Notes: generated from the letters alone by a model not told the origin. 64,000 bases of DNA from CBDBND01 sp965207985 (GCA_965207985.1 CBDBND010000034.1:186001-250000); one strand, 5' to 3'; shown: positions 17,274-25,043, counted from the stretch's first letter. Numbers and translations: made by a program.

Positions 17274-17809
17274 ACCGTTTCCGCTCTGTATTCACAGCCC
17301 TGCTGATCGCGGCGCTTCCTGTTAGCGCCGCGATCAGCGGTGTCGAGAAACTTGAGTGGTTTGACGATCCGCAGCAGGCCACGGCTGTGCCGTTTCAAAA
17401 CGGAAGCGGCGATGATGTGGTCCTGGGAGATTTCAAGGGCAAAGTCGTGGTGGTGAACCTCTGGGCCACCTGGTGTGCGCCTTGTATCCGGGAGATGCCA
17501 ACCCTGGACTCTCTTCAACTGGACATGGGTGGGGATGATCTCCTCGTTATCGCCATGTCCCAGGACCGGGAAGGCGAACCCATCGCTCGGCCGTTCATGG
17601 AGAAGAACGAATGGTCCAATCTCGACCTTTTTGTGGCGCCGGATTTGGAATTCGCCCGCGCCGCCAAGGTGAAGGGTCTGCCGACGACGCTAATTATCGA
17701 TAAGCAAGGCCGGGAGGTGGCCCGCCTTCAAGGCACGGCGGAATGGGATCACGAAGACATCCGGTCCATCTTGCGGGATCTGATCGCACAGGACGCTCAG
17801 GAAGGCTAA
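17258..17809 (+). CDS. TlpA/ResA-like periplasmic thioredoxin
   Basis: 183 residues; the best start is TTG 17258, overlapping the previous gene. Residues 8-27 form a signal peptide or anchor (FRSVFTALLIAALPVSAAIS). The thioredoxin fold has VVVNLWATWCAPCIREMPTLD with the WCAPC active site, and the cis-Pro region KGLPTTLIIDKQGREVARLQG. Such proteins reduce exported substrates. It probably serves the AhpD-like protein encoded just upstream. Its stop overlaps the convergent DUF1801 gene by 4 bp. Confidence 0.85.
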   Translation: MSVPLNRFRSVFTALLIAALPVSAAISGVEKLEWFDDPQQATAVPFQNGSGDDVVLGDFKGKVVVVNLWATWCAPCIREMPTLDSLQLDMGGDDLLVIAMSQDREGEPIARPFMEKNEWSNLDLFVAPDLEFARAAKVKGLPTTLIIDKQGREVARLQGTAEWDHEDIRSILRDLIAQDAQEG

Positions 17810-18234
17810 CGCCACTTACACCCATATTTCTTTTTCATGAAAGCGACGGATTTGCGGATGAGGGTCTCCAGGACCTTCATGTCCACGTCTTCCAGCTTGT
17901 TGATGTAAAGGCAAGACCGACCGGTTTTGTATTTGCCGAGCTTGGCCATGAGATCGCCGTACTCTGATAACCCCGGCATGATGTAAACCACCATGGACTG
18001 TTTGCGCGGCGAGAACCCGGTGATGAGCGAGTCTCCTTCCCGTCCGCTTTCGTATTTGTAGTGATACTTGCCGTAACCGACGATGGACGGCCCCCACATC
18101 TTGGCCTTCCAACCGGTGACTTTGTCCATCGGGGTTTTGAGCGTGAGGGCGTCTTCCCGACGTTTGTCATGATCCACGGATTTCAGAAACGCGCTGACGC
18201 TGGCCCTCGTTTCCTTGGTTTTGTTTTCAGCCAT
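17806..18234 (-). CDS. DUF1801-type protein
   Basis: 142 residues from ATG 18234 (upstream codons overlap arsC and are not conserved). It has the DUF1801 pattern: VSAFLKSVDHDKRREDALTL, MWGPSIVGYGKYHYKYESGREGD, GFSPRKQSMVVYIMPGL and CLYINKLEDVDMKVLETLI. The fold is related to the YdhG/YdeI group; its biochemical role is not known. It overlaps the end of arsC by 8 bp and is presumably co-transcribed with it. Confidence 0.82.
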   Translation of the reverse strand: MAENKTKETRASVSAFLKSVDHDKRREDALTLKTPMDKVTGWKAKMWGPSIVGYGKYHYKYESGREGDSLITGFSPRKQSMVVYIMPGLSEYGDLMAKLGKYKTGRSCLYINKLEDVDMKVLETLIRKSVAFMKKKYGCKWR

Positions 18235-18730
18235 CGCTTTGCGTTCCGATCTCTTTGAGTTTTTGCTGCAACGTGAGCCGGTCCAACCGCTCGAACGGCA
18301 GATTGACAAAAATGCTAATGCGATTGTTGAGCTGGCGAAAGGCTTCAAAGAACGCTTTCTTGGCGGCCTCATCGCTTTCGGTAACGGCGGCTGGGTCGGG
18401 GATCCCCCAATGGGCGGTCACCGGCTGCCCGGGCCAGATGGGACAGATCTCACCCGCGGCGTTGTCGCAAACGGTGAACACGAAATCCAATTTAGGTGCG
18501 TCGGGTCCGGCGAACTCATTCCAACTTTTTGAGCGCAGACCGTCGACGGAATAATTCTGACGCCTCAGCAAGTCCAGGGCGTGAGGATTTACTTTTCCGA
18601 TGGGGTGGGAGCCGGCGCTGAATCCCCGAAAACGGCCCTGCCCTTCCCGGTTCAAGGCACACTCGGCCATGATGCTGCGCGCTGAATTCCCGGTGCAGAG
18701 AAAAAGGATGTTGCGGACTGTCTCGGTCAT
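18227..18730 (-). CDS. arsC: Arsenate reductase, low-molecular-weight phosphatase type
   Basis: 167 residues from ATG 18730. Starts with NILFLCTGNSARSIMAE, the P-loop CxGNSARS of LMW-PTP-like ArsC. It continues with FSAGSHPIGKVNPHALDLL, the second cysteine in FVFTVCDNAAGEICPIWPG, and the WGIPDPA signature. It reduces arsenate to arsenite in the cytoplasm using thioredoxin-type electrons. No ArsR, ArsB or Acr3 gene is adjacent, so resistance would need an exporter elsewhere. Confidence 0.88.
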   Translation of the reverse strand: MTETVRNILFLCTGNSARSIMAECALNREGQGRFRGFSAGSHPIGKVNPHALDLLRRQNYSVDGLRSKSWNEFAGPDAPKLDFVFTVCDNAAGEICPIWPGQPVTAHWGIPDPAAVTESDEAAKKAFFEAFRQLNNRISIFVNLPFERLDRLTLQQKLKEIGTQSDG

Positions 18731-18822
18731 GGGCTGAGAGTCCCTCACCAGTGCAGACAAAGGCAACACCTCGTATCCAAGCTGTTCGTGAAGGTTTCGT
18801 GACAGAAGACCCTATCAAACCG

Positions 18823-18850
18823 AAAACAGCCTGCACTCAGGTACAGGCTG
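18823..18850 (-). terminator. Probable Rho-independent terminator of the coiled-coil gene
   Basis: CAGCCTG (18827-18833) and CAGGCTG (18844-18850) pair around a 10-base loop. On the minus strand the stem is followed by TTTT. It lies 28 bp beyond the stop of the gene ending at 18878. Confidence 0.6.
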
Positions 18851-18877
18851 CCCGCTTTTGAATTGGTTGCTAGGGCT

Positions 18878-20389
18878 CTAGCTGGCGTCGGAGACCGCAG
18901 CCCCTTCCATTGCCTTGGACAGCAGCATGTAGAGCTTGCCCATATCGGACGTTGAGAACGTGGTCGTCAGCACCTCAGCGCGGTCGGTTGCCCGGGCGTG
19001 TTTGACCAGAGCTGAGTATTCCTTGAGATAGCGCATGACAAAGGTGCGGAATTTCTCATCCGTTTCGTATTTCTTCTGAATGGCCTGAAGTTTCTGCCGG
19101 CTGAGCGTTTTGGTGATATGGCGCAGGAACACCGCCTGATCACCCTTGTGATACCGCTTCCACAATTCTTCCTCGACCGAGGGTTGGAAGATACGGGCGA
19201 TATCGACAGAGAGCGAATGCAGCTGTTCGATAACATGCGTGGTTTCTTCCAGGAATTTGGCGGTCTGCGCCTTTTCGTGGGAATCATCCAGCTGTTTGGC
19301 GCTGGTTGACGCCCGATTGGCGGAATCCAACAGCTCATCCACCTGCCGTTTGAAGGTGTACCCGGCCTTGGCCGTTTGGTCGGTGATTTCATTGTTGGCT
19401 TCGACGAGACTTTCTGCATGCTTGCGCAGCGTCTTGAGCACCACTTCCACGCGGGCAACGGCTTCGTCGGCGGATTTGCCGAGGTTTTGAAGCTGTTGGC
19501 GGAATCCTTCACCGGTCTGCCGCACACCACCGGCAATGCGCTCGGAGGTATGGCCGAATTCATCAAGTGACGTGCGCATTTGTTCGCTCGCCACAGCCAC
19601 TTGTGCCGCGCCGCGGTTGGTGGAGTCTTCGAAATCGAGCATGAGTTTTTGCAGGCTCTCGCGGAAACCGGACAGGCGGGACTGCGCATCGTCCGCTGAA
19701 GATGTCAGTTCTTCGGACCGCTGGCGCACACCATCGCCGACCACCGCCATCTTTTCGCTGGCTTGATCAGCGGCTTTGTCGATGGTCGATGCCTGATCAC
19801 GGAACACGTCGGCCGCTTGCTCAAGTTTCATGCCCGCTGAGGATGCGACAGATTGCAAGGTTTCCTTGGACTGATCCAACGCATCGAGTGAGTTTTTCAG
19901 CGCATCGGTCACCTCGCCGGTGACAGTGGACAAGGCAGACACTTCCTCGCTGATTTCGCGGCGGACTGATTTGGTCTTGTCGACAGACTGATCGGCCACG
20001 TCCATGGCCGTGTTGGCCGTTTCTTCTAAGCCATGGCGGATGGACTCTAGCTCCTTGGTGATGCGCGCACTGGCCTGCATCAATTCGGACGAATTCTGAC
20101 TCAGCACATCAGACATATTACGAACATGAGAGAGCAGGGCATCGGCCTGACGCTTCAAGGACGCCGTTACGGCATCCACATTGCCGGCGGCATCTTCAGC
20201 GGGGTAGGTCAATCTCGATAGGTGATGGCGAAGTGCTTCCCCTTCTTGGGTCAATTGCCGGCCGCGATCGATAAAGGCGATTAATAGCCACAGGAAGGCG
20301 ATAGGCATGAGACCAACCGCCACCAGTCCGCCAAACTCGGGCGGCAGCAGCAGAAAGAGTTCGGACCACGTAAAAGATCTTTCGCACAT
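18878..20389 (-). pseudogene. Membrane-anchored coiled-coil protein, C-terminal part of a split gene
   Basis: The open frame starts at ATG 20389, but that codon and the next three (MCER) lie inside the inverted repeat of the IS256-family element, so the natural N-terminus is missing. From TWSELFLLLPPEFGG on, the protein has one clear transmembrane helix (LVAVGLMPIAFLWLLIAFI) and the positively charged DRGRQL. About 300 residues of heptad-rich helix follow (repeated EE/SLD/QS patterns resembling apolipoprotein or chemoreceptor stalks), then a globular C-terminal domain (VDIARIFQPSVEEELWKRYHKGD). The N-terminal part is very probably the 105-codon frame at 21861-22178. The function is unknown; a role in envelope organisation is only a guess. 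Confidence 0.7.
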
Positions 20390-20463
20390 TTTTGGGGTTG
20401 GTGGCTCCGGGTCTGGTTAGGTTGGTTTTGTTCAATCAGCCACTCCAGAAGGAAGGAGCCACC

Positions 20464-21498
20464 ATGGAAAAGGATAACACGAAGGCATTGTCGCACGTCA
20501 TACGGATTGATGACGAACGTATACAGGATCACCTGGGCAAGGTAGTGCGGGGCAGTGTTGAGGAGACCCTGAACGCGCTATTGGACGCCGAAGCGGACCG
20601 GCTCTGCAATGCTGAGCGCTACGAACGCAGTGAGGCCCGTCGCGATACGCGGGCCGGCAGTTACGAGAGGAAGCTTCAGACACGGGCTGGCGAGGTTTCT
20701 CTGAAGGTTCCCAAGCTGCGCCGTCAGACCTTTGAGACGGCGATCATCGAGCGTTACCGGCGTCGGGAGGCATCGGTCGAAGAGGCCTTGATGGAGATGT
20801 ATCTGGCCGGTGTTTCGGTACGGCGTGTGGAGGACATCACCGAGGCGTTGTGGGGCACGCGGGTTTCGCCAGGAACCGTCTCGAACCTTAACAAGAAAAT
20901 CTATGAGCAGATCGACGCTTGGCGCAATAAGCCGATTGCGGGCGATCATCCCTATGTGTATGTGGACGGCATCGTCCTTAAGCGCAGTTGGGCCGGCGAA
21001 GTGCGTAATGTTTCGCTATTGGTGGCGATCGGCGTCAACCAGGAGGGCTTCCGCGAGATCTTGGGCATCGTTGAGGGTGCCAAGGAGGATAAGGCGGGAT
21101 GGGGCGCATTCCTTAAGCATCTCAAGGCGCGCGGGCTGTCAGGCGTCCAGTTGGTTATCTCTGACGCCTGTCTGGGTTTGGTAGAGAGTATAGCGGAGGT
21201 CTGCCCCAAGGCCCGCTGGCAACGCTGCGTCGTCCATTTCTACCGCAACATCTTCAGCCATGTTCCTTCGACCAAAGTGCGCGAAGTTGCCCACATGCTG
21301 AAAGCTATCCACGCCCAGGAGAGCCGAGAGGCCGCGACCAGGAAAGCCGAGGACGTTATCTTCTCTCTCAAGAGCACTAAGCTGACCACGGCAGCCGAGT
21401 TGGTCGAGAGCCACATTGAAGAGACTTTCAGTTTCTATGCTTTCCCTGACCAGCACTGGATCAAGCTCAAGACCAACAATCCACTAGCAGGCTGCTGA
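20464..21498 (+). pseudogene. IS256 transposase, N-terminal part (interrupted)
   Basis: From ATG 20464: HVIRIDDERIQDHLGKVVRG, LLDAEADRLCNAERYERSEAR, VSLKVPKLRRQTFETAIIERYRRRE, then the DDE residues in PYVYVDGIVLKRSW and LVISDACLGLVE, and the CVVHFYRNIFSHVP block with HWIKLKTNNPL. After NNPL the frame runs into the MITE and stops two codons later. The remaining part, with ERIMREIRRRTRVVGAFPDG, follows at 21640. Confidence 0.92.
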
Positions 21499-21635
21499 AA
21501 AACGATTTGGAGCGATCATCTCGGCAATTTTGTTTTCGTATGAGCCATTTTCCGATTCTATTTTTTCGCGGACGCCCATCCATTGATTCTTTCGTTTCGC
21601 GAGGTGGGCTCTCGGCCGAGTTTTTCAGCCGCCTG
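21488..21635. mobile_element. 148-bp MITE with IS5-type ends
   Basis: Non-coding element with terminal inverted repeats CAGGCTGCTGAAAAAC and CAGGCGGCTGAAAAAC (one mismatch), flanked by the direct repeat CTAG (21484-21487 and 21636-21639). Its first 15 bases equal the ends of the IS5-type element at 48502-50019, which also targets YTAG. Deleting it with one CTAG rejoins ...AAT CCA CTA GAG CGA ATC..., restoring NPLERI of the IS256 transposase. An internal perfect palindrome CTCGGCCGAG is at 21611-21620. Confidence 0.94.
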
Positions 21636-21639
21636 CTAG

Positions 21640-21812
21640 AGCGAATCATGCGCGAAATCAGACGCCGTACCCGCGTAGTCGGAGCGTTCCCTGACGGTCA
21701 ATCGGCGCTCAACTTGGCTGCAGCAAGGTTAAGACACATAGCCGGAAGCAAATGGTCCCTAAAACGATACATGAATATGAATCTACTCACGCAGCAAAGG
21801 AACACGGCCTGA
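21640..21812 (+). pseudogene. IS256 transposase, C-terminal part (interrupted)
   Basis: Encodes ERIMREIRRRTRVVGAFPDG, then SALNLAAARLRHIAG and SKWSLKRYMNM up to the stop at 21810-21812. These are the last 57 residues of the transposase, separated from the rest by the MITE. The rejoined protein would be 398 residues, normal for IS256. Confidence 0.92.
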
Positions 21813-21860
21813 CCAAATCAGCCACCAGCCCAATACAAAAAGTGCGAAAGATTCTGGACA

Positions 21861-22178
21861 CTACCCACTGATAACCACACCGACGGTGATCGGCCGGTTG
21901 GCGGTGGCCCAACTCAGAGGAGCGACCGGAGCCACTGCGGTTGTCGCGCTGTCTTCTGAGGCAGCATGGGCTGGTTTGATAAGGGTCTGCGTCCGCTCGA
22001 ACGGTGAGCCGCCCTTTTTCCAAAACTTCGAGAAATTCAGATGTGGTGCAGGTTGAGGTGTGACCGGCGCAGCCTTGGCGCCTGCGTCCTTTTCCGTTCC
22101 ACTGCCTTTGCTCGATGCCCCGGACAGACCGGCAGGCGCGCGGACTTTCCCCGCGCCGGTGTGTGCGTCTTTCGCCAT
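21861..22178 (-). pseudogene. Probable N-terminal part of the split membrane coiled-coil protein
   Basis: 105 codons from ATG 22178, with AAAGAG as a Shine-Dalgarno 7 bases upstream. The sequence is a Lys/Ala/Pro-rich linker (KDAHTGAGKVRAPAG) with a conserved-looking FSKFWKKGGSPFERTQ. Right at the end comes the start of a hydrophobic stretch, RPITVGVVISG, cut off at the junction with the IS256 element. Bacterial relatives of the coiled-coil protein commonly have a charged/Pro-rich N-terminus and two membrane helices; the first helix would begin here and the second is in the downstream fragment. The link between the pieces is inferred from order, strand and the truncated helix. Confidence 0.6.
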
Positions 22179-22192
22179 GATCGGCTCTTTAT

Positions 22193-22208
22193 TTTGTTAG
22201 CGAACAAA
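22193..22208. promoter_or_regulatory. Candidate operator in front of the membrane coiled-coil gene
   Basis: TTTGTTAGCGAACAAA, arms TTTGTT/AACAAA around 4 bases, lies 15 bp upstream of the minus-strand start at 22178. Its core TTGTTA recurs in palindromes at the repressor promoter and at 23242. A lone match to the DnaA box (TTATCCACA, 22229-22237) lies between the divergent genes. Confidence 0.5.
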
Positions 22209-22333
22209 CCCCTTCTCTCAGGGGTAGGTTATCCACAGACTATTAACAAAGTCTTCCCTAGGGCCAGAGAAATTACGAGATATCAGGCCCTTTTGCCCCA
22301 TGTGGTGCACCAACCTCACAGGTCTCCACAGGA

Positions 22334-22362
22334 TTAACAATATATGTTGTTAATTCTACTAA
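22334..22362 (+). promoter_or_regulatory. Repressor promoter with overlapping palindromic operator
   Basis: The perfect palindrome TTAACAATATATGTTGTTAA (22334-22353) has 7-bp arms. Its left arm doubles as a -35 box (TTAACA); 17 bp later TACTAA (22357-22362) can act as -10. A second palindrome, AAACTTGATAGTTT, follows at 22362-22375. The layout suits autorepression by the S24-type repressor that starts at 22410. Confidence 0.55.
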
Positions 22363-22409
22363 AACTTGATAGTTTGCAATCTGATCGAAGCTGAAAGGGG
22401 TAGGCAGGT

Positions 22410-23156
22410 ATGACTCTGGGCGCCCGCGTCAGACAATGCCGTTTAGCGCTTACTTGGAGCCAGGCTGAGCTTGCGCGCCGGATCGGCGTCAAACAACAGT
22501 CCATTGATCAGCTGGAGTCAGGCAAGGTTCAGCGGCCCCGCTATGTTGTCGAGTTGTCCGAAACACTGAATGTGCCGTTGGAATGGCTGCGTCATGGCAA
22601 AGGCCAAGTCCATTTGTCACGGCCAACGACAGCCCGCGATGATTCCGCACCTTCATGGGCTTTCGAACCGGATGTGACCGGCGATCCCGGAGAAGGAACT
22701 GAAAACGCCCTGTTTGAATTGAGAGGGCAAGCCTATGCCCTGGTTCCCGTGTACGACGCGAGAGCATCGGCCGGCCCGGGAGCTCTCAATGCGGATGTCC
22801 CCCAACCTCTGTATCACAACGTTTTCCGGCAGGACTGGCTCAAGTCCGTCACCTCGTCATCGGCCGAAAACTTGGCGGTGATGCGTGTCGCGGGTGATTC
22901 CATGTGGGATACCCTGCAGGACGGTGATTTCATCCTGGTGGACCGTGCCATTGATCGCTGTACCAGGGATGGCCTTTACGTCATCCGCTACAGCGACGGT
23001 GACGAGCTCATGGTCAAACGCTTGATCCGTCAGCCCAGTTCCAAGCTGCTGATTGTCAAAAGTGACAATCCAAATTACCCGTCCCAAACAAGTTTGAAAG
23101 ATGATGACCTGGCCATCGAGGGACGGGTGATCTGGCTGAGCCGAAGTATTGGCTAG
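22410..23156 (+). CDS. XRE-family repressor with S24 (LexA/CI-type) self-cleavage domain
   Basis: 248 residues, GAAAGGGG 9 bases before the ATG. Residues 3-60 are an XRE helix-turn-helix (TWSQAELARRIGVKQQSIDQLESG). Residues 110-245 are a peptidase S24 domain: a possible cleavage site at Ala121-Gly122 (DARASAGPG), the catalytic Ser164 in VAGDSMWDTLQDGD and the catalytic Lys203 in ELMVKRLI. This is the layout of phage CI and SOS-responsive repressors, which cleave themselves when RecA filaments form. No phage genes surround it. It is divergent from the coiled-coil gene and followed by two small genes on the same strand, and TTGTTA/TAACAA palindromes lie on both sides. Confidence 0.9.
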   Translation: MTLGARVRQCRLALTWSQAELARRIGVKQQSIDQLESGKVQRPRYVVELSETLNVPLEWLRHGKGQVHLSRPTTARDDSAPSWAFEPDVTGDPGEGTENALFELRGQAYALVPVYDARASAGPGALNADVPQPLYHNVFRQDWLKSVTSSSAENLAVMRVAGDSMWDTLQDGDFILVDRAIDRCTRDGLYVIRYSDGDELMVKRLIRQPSSKLLIVKSDNPNYPSQTSLKDDDLAIEGRVIWLSRSIG

Positions 23157-23218
23157 ATCAGTTCTCGTGAGATTGACCGTCTTTTTTTGATCCCGCTCTG
23201 GCTGAAAAGAGGTTTCGG

Positions 23219-23261
23219 ATAACAAATTTTCTTGTATAATTCCCTTGTTATTTAACAAGGG
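23219..23261 (+). promoter_or_regulatory. Promoter and candidate operators of the small gene at 23269
   Basis: A consensus -10 TATAAT lies at 23235-23240. An imperfect palindrome, ATAACAAATTTTCTTGTAT, covers the spacer in front of it. The perfect palindrome CCCTTGTTATTTAACAAGGG (23242-23261, 9-bp arms) covers the expected transcription start. The right arm contains the AAGGG Shine-Dalgarno sequence of the ATG at 23269, so as RNA the hairpin could also hide the ribosome site. Confidence 0.6.
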
Positions 23262-23268
23262 ATGCACA

Positions 23269-23493
23269 ATGGCCTTCAATCCTGACGATCTCACGGTTCT
23301 GGCGTATGCCGACGGCTTCACCCTATGGCACTACGTTTCGGATGATTCCACGTCCGAGGTTAGGCGATCGGCTTATTTCGAAGAGGCGCGGGACCTCTTT
23401 CGTAATAATGACCGGATCGAAGTTTTTGCTGACGATGGATCCTTTGACACGGTCATAACAACGGTCGGCCGAGTTCGGCTGCGTGAACAGTAA
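23269..23493 (+). CDS. Small protein of unknown function (GF.LWHY motif)
   Basis: 74 residues from ATG 23269, with AAGGG 7 bases upstream. The sequence is acidic, with LAYADGFTLWHYVSDDS, a YFEEARDLFRNNDRIEV stretch and a C-terminal beta-rich DTVITTVGRVRL. Short proteins of this pattern (LWHY followed by YF..A..L...D.I) occur in alphaproteobacteria and in some phages, as far as I recall, with no known function. The promoter overlaps palindromes like those of the neighbouring S24 repressor, so it is probably one of its targets. The next small gene starts inside its last codons. Confidence 0.7.
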   Translation: MAFNPDDLTVLAYADGFTLWHYVSDDSTSEVRRSAYFEEARDLFRNNDRIEVFADDGSFDTVITTVGRVRLREQ

Positions 23494-23725
23494 GTCGGGA
23501 AAATCCCCTGAAGTTGGCCCAAATGTGAGATTTGATGGGCCATTGCCATCCTGGGTCACACGCACGCCGAGCCGTCGGGCTGTGGAGGTTTTGTCGGCAC
23601 GATTGGCGGCAAAACGTCTGTTAACGCACCCCATCCATGCACGCTCGCAAAATTACGAACGCGTGCAGGGATTTTTTAGAAAGTATCTCAAAGCGTTGGA
23701 TGCGCTTTTTTCAAGGCGCGCCTAA
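23483..23725 (+). CDS. Hypothetical basic small protein
   Basis: 80 codons starting at GTG 23483, overlapping the previous gene by 11 bp. It is rich in Arg, Ser and Lys (pI clearly basic), with a likely helix in AVEVLSARLAAKRLL and a C-terminal YERVQGFFRKYLKALDALFSRR. No family is recognised. The overlap with the operator-controlled gene suggests co-expression, but the frame could be fortuitous. Confidence 0.45.
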   Translation: MNSKSGKSPEVGPNVRFDGPLPSWVTRTPSRRAVEVLSARLAAKRLLTHPIHARSQNYERVQGFFRKYLKALDALFSRRA

Positions 23726-23728
23726 AAA

Positions 23729-23983
23729 CTAGTTCTGCGCAACGTGATCCTGCTTAAAAGCTTCATTATGGGGACGGCCATTGTTTTGCAGTCTGTCATG
23801 GAGATCACAGATGCTTTGGCTGCCCGTGCAGACACAAAGAAAAGGCAGAAAACCATGGAGGATGCAGGCTAAGCCCCCCACAAGCATGCGCAAGCCGAAC
23901 CCAATGGCAAACAAAAGGTGCTCGACATAGGTTTCATTCACCGATGCGGGATGATTGCAAAACAGTCTTTTAAAAGCAGTCAT
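23729..23983 (-). CDS. DUF6356-type small membrane protein
   Basis: 84 residues from ATG 23983, with AGGAGG 8-13 bases upstream. It has the pattern of DUF6356: FCNHPASVNETYVEHLLFAIGFGLRM, then a hydrophobic segment LVGGLACILHGFLPFLCVC and TGSQSICDLHDRLQ. Such proteins are frequent in alphaproteobacteria and not characterised. The hydrophobic segment suggests one or two membrane helices. Divergent from the AsnC-family gene. Confidence 0.75.
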   Translation of the reverse strand: MTAFKRLFCNHPASVNETYVEHLLFAIGFGLRMLVGGLACILHGFLPFLCVCTGSQSICDLHDRLQNNGRPHNEAFKQDHVAQN

Positions 23984-24115
23984 CTGTCAGGACCTCCTTT
24001 GCGACGGCAATAAAGTACCCTGATCCTGGTAAAAATTGATTGCGATATGATGCTCTTATTGGAGAATATTGAGAAGAACTTTCTAATATATTCCTACAAT
24101 CGATAATTGGGTTCT

Positions 24116-24577
24116 ATGGACGATAAAGATCGGAAGATTCTCAAACTCCTGCAGGAAGACGCCATGATGCCGGTGGCCGAGGTGGCCAGCCATGTGGGTC
24201 TTTCAACCACGCCCTGCTGGCGCCGGATTCAAAAACTGGAAGACGAAGGGGTGATCCGGAAACGGGTCGCTCTTCTTGATCGTAAGAAACTAAACGTCGG
24301 TGTTACCGTATTTGTCGCCGTCAAGACCCGCCAGCATGCCATAGACTGGCTGGAAAAATTCAAGACTGCTGTGGATTCAATCCCCGAAGTGGTCGAATCC
24401 TACCGGCTTTCAGGTGAGGTCGACTATTTACTGAGGATCGTCGTACCTGACATCAGCGCTTACGACGACGTCTATAAAACGCTGATCGAGAAAGTCGAAT
24501 TTTCAGACGTGAGCTCCAGCTTTGCTATGGAAGACTTGAAGTTCACCACGGCGCTGCCAGTCAAATACATTCAATAG
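24116..24577 (+). CDS. Lrp/AsnC-family transcriptional regulator
   Basis: 153 residues from ATG 24116. N-terminal helix-turn-helix: DDKDRKILKLLQEDAMMPVAEVASHVGLSTTPCWRRIQKLEDEGVI. The C-terminal RAM (effector-binding) domain runs from NVGVTVFVAVKT to the end, with the SGEVDYLLRIVVPDISAYDDV core. It probably senses an amino acid and controls transport or catabolism. The 130-bp divergent region upstream is AT-rich (GAATATTGAG...CTAATATATTC), a plausible site for autoregulation. The target genes cannot be told from context. Confidence 0.9.
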   Translation: MDDKDRKILKLLQEDAMMPVAEVASHVGLSTTPCWRRIQKLEDEGVIRKRVALLDRKKLNVGVTVFVAVKTRQHAIDWLEKFKTAVDSIPEVVESYRLSGEVDYLLRIVVPDISAYDDVYKTLIEKVEFSDVSSSFAMEDLKFTTALPVKYIQ

Positions 24578-24580
24578 GGC

Positions 24581-24916
24581 TTACTTGGCCGAGGGATCGG
24601 ATGGTCCGGAAGGGCCGCTGTCATAATTGGCATAAAGACCTTTTAAGAGACGGTCGAGAAACCGGCTGCGCCACGCAGCCCGCTCTTCCGCTTCCTGGTC
24701 CGTCGGTCGAAACGCTTCTATATCATCCTGCGTGTAAACTCCCTTACTTGCCGCCAATCGTTCGTGGGTGTCTAGACGGTCACGCATGACGGAAACTTCA
24801 GAGGCGAGTTCCATGATCATTGTCAGCAAACGGTCAGTATTGGGGTCATCAAAAAAATGCGGGTTGCGTCCCTTTATCTTGGTCTGGCTCGTTTCTGTTG
24901 AATCGTTTTTCGGCAC
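24581..24916 (-). CDS. Conserved hypothetical protein
   Basis: 111 residues from a GTG start at 24916. The central part FFDDPNTDRLLTMIMELASE followed by VSVMRDRLDTHERLAASKG looks like a conserved helical module; the C-terminus is Ser/Pro-rich. I recall similar short proteins in other alphaproteobacteria but no named family or function. It converges with the AsnC-type gene (3 bp apart). Confidence 0.6.
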   Translation of the reverse strand: MPKNDSTETSQTKIKGRNPHFFDDPNTDRLLTMIMELASEVSVMRDRLDTHERLAASKGVYTQDDIEAFRPTDQEAEERAAWRSRFLDRLLKGLYANYDSGPSGPSDPSAK

Positions 24917-25043
24917 TATGTTTCTCCCACATGGTTTGCCTTTGACTCACCCTAGCCGAAGGATTGTTGCCATGATTTATCTCAAACGAAAACCGTTAAG
25001 GTCTGGTGCCTGGATTTAGCGCAGAGCTTTGACGATTGAGAGC

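Larger units (their letters stand above)
20377..21852 (+). mobile_element. IS256-family element carrying a MITE
   Basis: Bounded by inverted ends ATCTTTCGCAC (20377-20387) and GTGCGAAAGAT (21842-21852), with further similarity inward (TTTTT...TTGG...TGGTGGCT). It carries one IS256-type transposase gene, now split by a 148-bp insertion. No matching target duplication was found in the flanks, so one end may be eroded or the locus rearranged. It sits between two pieces of what looks like one host gene. Confidence 0.85.

Noticed and set aside
20368..21863. An 8-9 bp target duplication for the IS256 element
   Set aside because: The bases flanking the inverted ends do not match; the element may have an eroded end, and the exact boundary remains uncertain by about 12 bp on the right.
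22229..22237. A perfect DnaA box TTATCCACA between the repressor and the coiled-coil gene
   Set aside because: A single 9-mer is expected about once in a window of this size counting both strands; there is no cluster, no AT-rich unwinding region and no dnaA/parAB context.
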